A model generated the notes under the pieces. It saw nothing but the letters and a program-made list of their open reading frames with translations, was not told the origin of the DNA and did not search any database. Both the position numbers and the translations under genes were made by a program. From Acidobacteria bacterium UBA7540 (GTDB taxonomy: Bacteria; Acidobacteriota; Terriglobia; UBA7540), in NCBI GenBank assembly GCA_002478145.1, contig DLMI01000065.1, positions 1 to 6,046 on the forward strand: a stretch of DNA of 6,046 bases, written 5' to 3'. Below, piece after piece: positions 1-5,160 of the stretch. Position 1 is the stretch's first letter. Each line of letters begins with the position of its first letter.

Positions 1-102
1 CCTTGCCCCGGAATCCGCAGCTTCCACGCCCAGGATGATGCCGTGGGCGTTGTCGATCAGGTAGTGATCGTAGGAGGAGGGCACCGCCGGCCCCTGTGGT
101 TA
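1..102 (-). pseudogene. Transposase remnant, DDE type, cut at both sides
   Basis: Read on the minus strand, bases 99 to 1 stay open and give a stretch centred on YDHYLIDNAHGIILGVEAA (about bases 72-16). The YLIDN-hG-I-GVEA pattern is what I associate with the catalytic-core start of IS1182/IS5-like DDE transposases. The frame continues off the left edge, so the C-terminal part lies outside the window. Upstream it hits an in-frame TAA at 100-102, and no N-terminal domain or start codon is visible, so the gene has lost its 5' part. The break coincides with the probable left end of the neighbouring insertion sequence, so insertion or rearrangement there probably destroyed it. The missing 5' part does not reappear on the other side of that element (1409-1424), so this is not a simple single insertion. 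Transposase identity is fairly sure; the family assignment is tentative. Confidence 0.6.
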
Positions 103-114
103 CCAAGAATCTCG
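95..114 (+). repeat. Candidate left terminal inverted repeat
   Basis: It pairs with 1388-1408 in inverted orientation: both begin TGTG and share CCAARAA and CTCG blocks, separated by a region of unequal length and a one-base gap. The match is imperfect and could be chance. It sits exactly where the flanking transposase remnant loses its open frame, which is independent support for an element border here. Confidence 0.3.
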
Positions 115-168
115 TCCATGTTGAATCAATTGATGTTGGCGCGGTTCCGCTGGTAAGCGCTCATTCCT

Positions 169-1200
169 ATGTTCAGTCTGTTGGTTTCCGCCTTTATCGT
201 CCTCTGTTCCTCTTTCCAGACGCGGGTCGCTTTGCAATTGGAGATCCTCGCTCTGCGCCACCAAATCAATGTGCTGCGGAGGTCGCAGCACGGGCGTGTT
301 CACCTGAGGACAGCGGATCGCCTCTTCTGGACGTGGCTTATGCACCTTTGGTCAGGTTGGCGCTGTGCCCTCGCCATGGTCAAGCCGGAAACGGTGACCG
401 CCTGGCACCGCAAGGGATTCTGGCTGTATTGGACTTGGAAGAGTAGACGGGGTAGGCCGGGAAGACCTCGAGTGTCTCGTGAAGTTCGAGACCTCATCCG
501 GAAGATGAGCCTGGCGAATCCGCTCTGGGGAGCACCGCGCATCCATGGCGAGCTCCTGAAGCTCGGAATTGAACTATCTCAAGCCACCGTGGCCAAGTAC
601 ATGGAGCGGTACCGAAAACCACCTTCCCAGACGTGGCGTACGTTCCTCGACAGTCACTTGAAGCAACTGGTCTCGACGGATTTCTTTGTCGTGCCGACGG
701 TGAACTTTCGAATCCTCTTCGTCTTTGTGGTTTTGGCCCATCATCGGCGCCGCGTGATTCATTTCAACGTCACCGCCCATCCCACCTCGGAATGGACAGT
801 CCAACAAATCGCGGAGGCGTTCCCTTGGGATTCAGCCCCACGCTATCTCCTCCATGATCGCGACAGCATCTATGGCGACGTCTTCCGGCAAAGAGTCCGC
901 GGGATGGCGATTCGCGAAGTCCTGACGGCCCCGCGATCGCCATGGCAGAATCCCTACGTGGAGCGCTTGATCGGATCCATCCGACGGGAATGTCTGGACC
1001 ACCTAATCGTGTTCAACGAATCGTCTCTGCGACGCACGCTCAAATCGTATTTCGATTATTACCACGGGGTGCGCACGCACTTATCGCTGGAGAAAGATGC
1101 ACCGGAGACCAGACCGGTTCAACCGCCGGAGCTGGGGTCGGTCGTTGAACTGCCGGAGGTCGGCGGACTGCATCACCGCTACGAACGGCGGGCGGCTTGA
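169..1200 (+). CDS. Integrase-core (DDE) transposase, IS3/IS481-like
   Basis: This 343-residue protein cuts and joins the ends of the insertion sequence. Residues 20-40 (ALQLEILALRHQINVLRR) match the usual N-terminal signature of stand-alone integrase transposases. A helix-turn-helix DNA-binding region follows at about 95-145 (GRPGRPRVSREVRDLIRK, then GAPRIHGEL). The rve-type RNase H catalytic core spans about 165-310. Its acidic triad appears to be D171 (STDFFVV), D230 (HDRDSIYG, aligned to the family's DNGSQY) and E265 (NPYVERLIGSIRREC). Exactly 34 residues lie between D230 and E265, the classical DD35E spacing. The closing YYHGVRTHLSL block is typical. There is no frameshift or internal stop, so the enzyme looks functional. 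I chose the ATG at 169 because it gives the usual short hydrophobic N-terminus before the signature; no clear Shine-Dalgarno precedes it. It is transcribed convergently to the operon on its right. Confidence 0.93.
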   Translation: MFSLLVSAFIVLCSSFQTRVALQLEILALRHQINVLRRSQHGRVHLRTADRLFWTWLMHLWSGWRCALAMVKPETVTAWHRKGFWLYWTWKSRRGRPGRPRVSREVRDLIRKMSLANPLWGAPRIHGELLKLGIELSQATVAKYMERYRKPPSQTWRTFLDSHLKQLVSTDFFVVPTVNFRILFVFVVLAHHRRRVIHFNVTAHPTSEWTVQQIAEAFPWDSAPRYLLHDRDSIYGDVFRQRVRGMAIREVLTAPRSPWQNPYVERLIGSIRRECLDHLIVFNESSLRRTLKSYFDYYHGVRTHLSLEKDAPETRPVQPPELGSVVELPEVGGLHHRYERRAA

Positions 1201-1233
1201 AGGATCTTTCTCGGGCTGAGGAAGGATGCTATC

Positions 1234-1253
1234 CGACCGAGGTCGACCGAGGT
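1234..1253. repeat. Perfect 10-bp tandem duplication
   Basis: CGACCGAGGT occurs twice in direct succession. The junction creates the 8-bp palindrome GGTCGACC at 1241-1248. It lies 33 bp after the transposase stop codon and is probably a local slippage product in insertion-sequence DNA. Confidence 0.6.
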
Positions 1254-1269
1254 CCGCGAAGACTCCGGC

Positions 1270-1294
1270 CTCTGGGAAGAAGATCTTCCCCGAG
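1270..1294. other. Imperfect hairpin
   Basis: GGGAAGA (1274-1280) pairs with TCTTCCC (1284-1290) around an AGA loop. The stem extends by three more pairs (1270-1272 with 1292-1294) after one mismatch. No T-run follows on either strand, so it is not a canonical intrinsic terminator. It could still slow or protect transcripts at this convergent junction. Confidence 0.35.
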
Positions 1295-1387
1295 TTCCCG
1301 CCGGCATGAAATCTGTAGCCCGCACCTGCTCAGCAACTCCCTCGACTCTTTGACGCCCCTGTGAATTGGCCGCTCTTTGTGGTCGAT

Positions 1388-1408
1388 CGAGTTTTTGGCA
1401 GGGACACA
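1388..1408 (-). repeat. Candidate right terminal inverted repeat
   Basis: The reverse complement begins TGTG and contains CCAAAAACTCG, matching the left candidate at 95-114 with one substitution and a one-base gap in the inner block. It ends only 16 bp from the stop codon of the ATPase gene. If right, the element inserted almost immediately behind that gene. Confidence 0.3.
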
Positions 1409-1424
1409 CTCAATTTGGAGCGGC

Positions 1425-4199
1425 TTAGGTACGGTTTCTCTCGATTCGAACGGAGCCTTCCAGTCCAAGGTCACGCAGCGCTTGGCGCAGGTCTGATTCA
1501 ACATGGCTAAGATCATTCGCGGCGACATCAAGCGAGGCCTCGACGGTGAGGGAGAGCCCTTGTCCCGAGGTGCGTAACTTGGGTATGAGCTTTGTCCCGA
1601 GCTTATTCCATTGCTCAGGGGGGATCGCCCCGCGTAAGAAAAGACGCACTGTCTGCTCAGTTGCCGGCGTCACGAGCACCGCGGGAGGTGCCACCGGTGG
1701 TTCCAGAACCAGGTCTGTTGGTTGCTCGGTTGGGGCCGGCACGCTCCTCGGCGGCGGTCCGGCTTTAAGAGCGGCTGCGCGCGTGCGCATTAGCAAAAAG
1801 GTGTTGTCGTCAAACACGACTTCCTCAGCGCCGGTATACTCTTTCCACCAGATCCGTTCGAAGCCTCCATCCGGTTTCGGCCCCGACCCGAGACCGAATT
1901 CGCCCCTCTCCACGAAGCTCGGTATCTGCCTTCGCAGGACCTCTTCGGGGTCGAGCAACCGGGTCAAGGAACCGTCAAGGAAGCTCTGCCGGCATCCCTT
2001 GAGCGGCCACGTCCCGCTTTCCTTGAGCGCCGTGGGCCAATTCCGCTCCAGGTATCCCGCACCCACTGTCTCGTTCAGAAGGCCCTCGGCCTTGAGCGCG
2101 GCCACGACATGCGAGGTGAGACTTCCCGAGCCGCTGCTGGCGTGCCCCGCCCCCAGGTCGATTTCCCTCAGGCCTTCTGCGCCTTTCGGGTCAGCAACGA
2201 CTGCATACCTATAGCTTGCCCAGACTTCGTCTTTCAGTGCTTCCTCGCCATCCTTGATCTGCCTTGCCACTTCGCCTCGATCGGACTGTTCGAATTCCGC
2301 TCCCAGCACACCCGAATTAAGATCCTCCGCCACCCGCTTCCATGCCAACCACGCTTCGCCCTTTTCCCGCAGCGTTCGACCAGGTTTCCGCACCACCCAG
2401 ACCAGCGCAGCAGGGTACAAGCGGGGTGAGGCGCCTCGTTGACGTGTCCAGTCTCCGAGCTTCGTTCTGATGGCCCCAGCGGATTCCCACTCGACTTCAG
2501 GATCCATGGCAACGATGCTCAACTTTGGAGTGTCCGACACTTCGGTCCCATCGCTTGGGCTCAGGTAAACCGGGACCACCCGACCATGCTCGAATTCCTG
2601 CTTTACGGCCATCTTCACTGCTTTTGAAACCTCCGCATCATCCAATGCGGCGCGGCGGTCTCCTACTACTTTCTTCAGCGTGGGCTTGTGGCCAATGCGG
2701 AATCCATCCGTACCCACCTTACGGATGAAGAATGCCCGTTTCTCCAGAGCTGAAGCTGCGTTGTCGATGGAAGTGACATCCAGATTAGGCTCTCCCAGTG
2801 CAAAGCGGATTTCCGGCAAGTGAGCGGCACGGTCCGTCGCTACTCCCGTAGACTCAAAGAGGATGGCCGCACCCACTCGCCGATGGATTCCCTGGAGCTC
2901 GCCTTGCGCATCTGCGTCGAGGGCCTTCGCATGGCTGGTCGCGCCGGCGATGTCCACCTCGATCGCGGGCAACAATCGCTGCTCACCCAGTTGCCCAAGG
3001 ATGGTCGCTTGAAAATCCTGAACATCCAGAGGAGCTGATCCCAAAGTTATGAGTGGCTCCCTTCTGGCCTTCGTGAAGCTTTCTCGTGCTGCCCAGGAAA
3101 TCCACTGCGCGAACATTGCTAGCGTGCCGCGCGTGCGCTGGTAATGCGGCAGGCCCTGCCATTTGCGCTGGAAGACCGAGATCGTCGCCGGGTGGAAAGG
3201 GTAGGCTGATTCGAAACGCGCCTGCAATTGCTCCCTTGCCTTGACGTCTGTGGTGATGGTGTCAACCGCCGTCCATTCCGGCGGCAACTGTGCTCGCCGT
3301 GCGAAGCACCACTCCGCATAGGCTTTCGCGACCGCTCTTTGTGTGCTCTCTTTGCCCAGGTTTTCGAAGAGCCGGCAGCGAACCACCTGGCTAATTTCGC
3401 TCTCGTCGTTGGCGATCAGGTCCTTCGCGACCCGATTCACGACTTTGCTGATTCTGTCCAGCCACTGTTCGTCGAACTCGGTCATCTCCATGCGGCTGCG
3501 CGGCAGGCTGAGCATGGCCGCGCTGCCCGTGGTCCCCGTCATCGCCCGGACCGTGTTGTCCAGAAACGCATAGAAGCCCTCGGCGAGGTTTCGATGGCGG
3601 TTGAGGAAATTCAGCACCTCGTCAAATAGCAAAAGGACGCTTCCTCCCGCGGCTTCGAACACCCGGTGCAGCGCCTCTGTCCCTGGCGGCGTAGTGCGTG
3701 CTGCGGGCCCCAGCGCCTCGACCCCGGCAGGCCCAGCCAACCGTCGTGCGATGTCGGTCCAGGGGTTTCCCCGGCCCTCCCCAGGGTCCCAGGCGTTGCC
3801 GACAAAAACGGCGACGCGCGCCTTAGGAATCTGCTTCAGTCCAACGCTGCTAAGAAGCTTTTGGACCTCAGGATGCCCCGCCGAAGCCTTGGGATTCTCG
3901 ATCAGGTGGTAGAGCGCCGCGAGCGTATGCGTTTTCCCGCCGCCGAACTGGGTGATCAGGCTCAACACCGCCGCCGTGTTCTGCGTCTCGCCGGCCAGCC
4001 GGCGAAGCACTAGCCCAAGGTGCTCAGTCAGTGCGTGGGTGAAAACCGTGCGGTCAAAGAATTGGCTCGGATCGCGATAATCGGGAGGCGCTTTGCCCGC
4101 AACGACCTGTTCCAGTGCAATCGCGAACTCATCAGGGTTGAACGAGCGCCCTTCGCGGACTTCGGCGCGTGGTGTTGTGACTTTGTACCAGGGTTCCAT
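1425..4199 (-). CDS. DUF499-family P-loop ATPase, defence-island type
   Basis: This is a 924-residue cytoplasmic ATPase. The N-terminus (MEPWYKVTTPRAEVREG) and the QFGGGKTHT Walker A loop at 84-92 (K89, T90) are characteristic of the DUF499 family. Walker B is VLLLFDE at 188-194 (D193, E194). A further conserved-looking block, YQRTRGTLAMFAQWI, lies at 353-367. A probable winged-helix-like stretch around 738-770 precedes a proline-rich linker (about 813-846), and a small C-terminal domain (847-924) completes the protein. Length and both ends fit an intact member. From the literature as I recall it, such ATPases sit in anti-phage cassettes with DUF1156 methylases, HerA-like helicases or nucleases, and resemble BrxC/PglY ATPases in general role; the exact reaction they power is not settled. 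The gene is last in the visible operon, 17 bp after the HEPN gene, with a good Shine-Dalgarno. Mobile-element DNA starts right after its stop. Family call is strong; the defence role is inferred. Confidence 0.87.
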   Translation of the reverse strand: MEPWYKVTTPRAEVREGRSFNPDEFAIALEQVVAGKAPPDYRDPSQFFDRTVFTHALTEHLGLVLRRLAGETQNTAAVLSLITQFGGGKTHTLAALYHLIENPKASAGHPEVQKLLSSVGLKQIPKARVAVFVGNAWDPGEGRGNPWTDIARRLAGPAGVEALGPAARTTPPGTEALHRVFEAAGGSVLLLFDEVLNFLNRHRNLAEGFYAFLDNTVRAMTGTTGSAAMLSLPRSRMEMTEFDEQWLDRISKVVNRVAKDLIANDESEISQVVRCRLFENLGKESTQRAVAKAYAEWCFARRAQLPPEWTAVDTITTDVKAREQLQARFESAYPFHPATISVFQRKWQGLPHYQRTRGTLAMFAQWISWAARESFTKARREPLITLGSAPLDVQDFQATILGQLGEQRLLPAIEVDIAGATSHAKALDADAQGELQGIHRRVGAAILFESTGVATDRAAHLPEIRFALGEPNLDVTSIDNAASALEKRAFFIRKVGTDGFRIGHKPTLKKVVGDRRAALDDAEVSKAVKMAVKQEFEHGRVVPVYLSPSDGTEVSDTPKLSIVAMDPEVEWESAGAIRTKLGDWTRQRGASPRLYPAALVWVVRKPGRTLREKGEAWLAWKRVAEDLNSGVLGAEFEQSDRGEVARQIKDGEEALKDEVWASYRYAVVADPKGAEGLREIDLGAGHASSGSGSLTSHVVAALKAEGLLNETVGAGYLERNWPTALKESGTWPLKGCRQSFLDGSLTRLLDPEEVLRRQIPSFVERGEFGLGSGPKPDGGFERIWWKEYTGAEEVVFDDNTFLLMRTRAAALKAGPPPRSVPAPTEQPTDLVLEPPVAPPAVLVTPATEQTVRLFLRGAIPPEQWNKLGTKLIPKLRTSGQGLSLTVEASLDVAANDLSHVESDLRQALRDLGLEGSVRIERNRT

Positions 4200-4210
4200 G
4201 GGCTACAATT

Positions 4211-4215
4211 CTCCT
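4211..4215 (-). promoter_or_regulatory. Ribosome binding site of the DUF499 gene
   Basis: On the minus strand AGGAG lies 11 bases before the ATG at 4199, inside the 17-bp gap after the HEPN stop codon. It supports the ATG start, and the MEPWYKV N-terminus also fits the family. Confidence 0.6.
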
Positions 4216-4216
4216 G

Positions 4217-5002
4217 TCAACTTGCTTGGGTCTCAATGGCGGAAACTAAGTGCACAATGAACTCTATATCTGCTCGCACCTGCCTGCGCGTGATTGTGTG
4301 CAAAATGAGCCTTCCCCCCTTCCGTCGGCGTATTACGTCCCCTTCATGAACAATCTTATTCCGACGGTCAACGATTCGGCCCAATTCCCTGATAAGGTCG
4401 GCTTGCTGAATGTGCATCTGCTCTGCGCACCTCGGCCATAGGTCCTCGATATCGACCATCCTGAGTGCCCGCCTAATGTCTTCAGGTGCCTGATAACTCT
4501 CTCGGTACAGAATGTCTTGAACTGCATGGCGAATGATCGTCATAGGCCTCGTTCGTACCCGGCCACCTTTCCCACGCCGAATCCCTGCATGGCGCACAGC
4601 TGCTTTTGCTGCCAACACGGGAATATAAAGTTGGCGTAGCTCTCTGTTGATGCTCTTTTCTGACCGACCTAAAGCTTTTACGATTCTTGAGACCACAAGC
4701 TCATGACAATATCGGTCTAGTGCAGAGACGATGTCAACGAGGGCAGCCCTCAGCAATTCACTCAGGGTCTCTTCACGAAAGTGCTCTGGGCCCAAACCTG
4801 CACCTTCTCGAAGCACGAGGATCGCTTGCCTGCCGTCAATCCGGTTCACGCGTTCTCGCTGCGGCCAGTGCATGACGCGTTTGAAGTTCCTTGCCCAATC
4901 GTGTCGTATGCCCCTTTGCCTTCTGTCCTGCAACAGTGCGTGAAGCCGAAGAAAGTACTGAGCCCTTCGCCGTCCATTGTCGAAAATGTCTCTACGGTGC
5001 AT
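4217..5002 (-). CDS. HEPN-domain protein, predicted RNase
   Basis: The protein has 261 residues and no signal peptide or membrane segment, so it is cytoplasmic. The middle and C-terminal part looks like a HEPN domain of the RiboL-PSP/MAE_28990 kind. A first helix at about 80-105 (LLRAALVDIVSALDRYCHEL) carries the D-x-Y-x-H-E pattern. The last helices hold RNKIVHEGD at 214-222, which is the R-X4-H motif (R214, H219, with N215 after the arginine) that forms the active site in HEPN ribonucleases. The region 25-75 is basic with a conserved-looking IDGRQAILVLREG stretch and may be a separate N-terminal lobe. The gene is sandwiched between a nuclease and a DUF499 ATPase in one tight minus-strand cluster. 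HEPN domains (the Swt1 type) are, as I recall, associated with DUF499 proteins elsewhere, so the pairing makes sense. It could act as an RNA-cutting effector held in check by its partners; this is inference. It might instead be a non-catalytic adaptor. Confidence 0.72.
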   Translation of the reverse strand: MHRRDIFDNGRRRAQYFLRLHALLQDRRQRGIRHDWARNFKRVMHWPQRERVNRIDGRQAILVLREGAGLGPEHFREETLSELLRAALVDIVSALDRYCHELVVSRIVKALGRSEKSINRELRQLYIPVLAAKAAVRHAGIRRGKGGRVRTRPMTIIRHAVQDILYRESYQAPEDIRRALRMVDIEDLWPRCAEQMHIQQADLIRELGRIVDRRNKIVHEGDVIRRRKGGRLILHTITRRQVRADIEFIVHLVSAIETQAS

Positions 5003-5007
5003 GTGAA

Positions 5008-5012
5008 CCTCT
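5008..5012 (-). promoter_or_regulatory. Ribosome binding site of the HEPN gene
   Basis: On the minus strand AGAGG lies 5 bases before the ATG at 5002 and overlaps the TAG stop codon of the preceding 49-codon frame. This arrangement favours translational coupling and supports the ATG start. Confidence 0.5.
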
Positions 5013-5160
5013 ATCTGGGTAGTGCAAGCAGCATGGCGTCAAGCGAACGTCTTTCCTCGCTGTCCTTGGGGCAAAGGGCCGAAAGCGCCTTGGCGAGGCG
5101 GAGGAACTCGGGGCTGCGGGTTCCAATGTGACCTCCCTCACGGGCTCGATCGTCGGACAT
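5011..5160 (-). CDS. Small 49-residue protein, unknown function
   Basis: I do not recognise this protein. It begins MSDDRAREGGHIGTRS and continues PEFLRLAKALSALCPKDSEE, then ends RRSLDAMLLALPR. The second half predicts one or two amphipathic helices with alternating L/A and charged residues. The ATG at 5160 overlaps the end of the nuclease gene by 23 bp in another frame, and the stop is 8 bp before the HEPN start, so the frame fills what would otherwise be the only real gap in the cluster. Third codon positions are mostly G or C, as in the neighbours. Its ATG lacks a clear Shine-Dalgarno. A strong one (AGGGAGGT, 5131-5138) lies inside the frame just before an ATT codon, so the true start may be internal. 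It could be a small antitoxin-like or adaptor protein, or a spacer that is not translated. Confidence 0.4.
   Translation of the reverse strand: MSDDRAREGGHIGTRSPEFLRLAKALSALCPKDSEERRSLDAMLLALPR
5131..5138 (-). promoter_or_regulatory. Shine-Dalgarno-like AGGGAGGT at the nuclease stop codon
   Basis: On the minus strand the nuclease stop TGA (5140-5138) runs directly into GGGAGGT. Such a strong site at a stop codon suggests reinitiation on a downstream frame. The only nearby candidate starts are ATT (5127-5125), in the 49-residue frame, and TTG (5126-5124), in a frame whose product is less protein-like. Spacing to either is short, so the assignment is uncertain. Confidence 0.35.

Larger units (their letters stand above)
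95..1408 (+). mobile_element. Insertion sequence carrying a single integrase-type transposase (ends approximate)
   Basis: The region contains one transposase gene and short flanks with no other gene, as expected for an insertion sequence of about 1.3 kb. The proposed ends rest on an imperfect inverted repeat. Bases 95-114 read TGTG, 4 other bases, then CCAAGAATCTCG. The reverse complement of 1388-1408 reads TGTG, 6 other bases, then CCAAAAACTCG. TGTG or TGT ends are usual for IS3/IS481-type elements. No target-site duplication is visible immediately outside these ends. A competing reading uses a 9-bp direct repeat, GCCCCTGTG, at 90-98 and 1355-1363, as a target duplication around an element of about 1256 bp. 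An element is certain to be present; the exact borders are not. Confidence 0.4.
1201..1424. other. Non-coding stretch between transposase and ATPase gene
   Basis: These bases lie between two convergent genes and show no protein-like reading frame. The open frames that cross them are rich in R, S and P and have no recognisable motif. They contain a 10-bp tandem duplication (1234-1253), a small hairpin (1270-1294) and the candidate right end of the insertion sequence (1388-1408). GCCGCTC at 1369-1375 recurs inverted (GAGCGGC) at 1418-1424, but a 42-base spacer makes a functional stem doubtful. I see no rho-independent terminator with a T-run on either strand. Confidence 0.6.

Noticed and set aside
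125..150. 10-bp palindrome ATCAATTGAT (125-134) and GCGG-TT-CCGC hairpin (141-150) before the transposase
   Set aside because: Both are short, no promoter elements are clearly placed around them, and this many small palindromes is expected by chance. I do not call an operator.
1369..1424. 7-bp inverted repeat GCCGCTC/GAGCGGC as terminator of the operon
   Set aside because: The 42-base spacer is too long and no T-run follows on the minus strand.
1179..1531. Minus-strand frames of 76 and 100 codons crossing the intergenic stretch
   Set aside because: They overlap the ends of two solid genes, are rich in R and S and show no family resemblance.
1546..2214. 222-codon plus-strand open frame
   Set aside because: It lies antisense to the DUF499 ATPase gene, is rich in S, R, P and G with no motif, and is explained by the GC-rich codon pattern of the real gene.
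3228..3629. 133-codon plus-strand open frame
   Set aside because: It is antisense to the ATPase region after Walker B, with no recognisable domain; a shadow of the real gene.
4020..4349. 109-codon plus-strand frame spanning the HEPN/ATPase junction
   Set aside because: It is antisense to two well-supported genes, has no Shine-Dalgarno or motif, and would break the operon logic.
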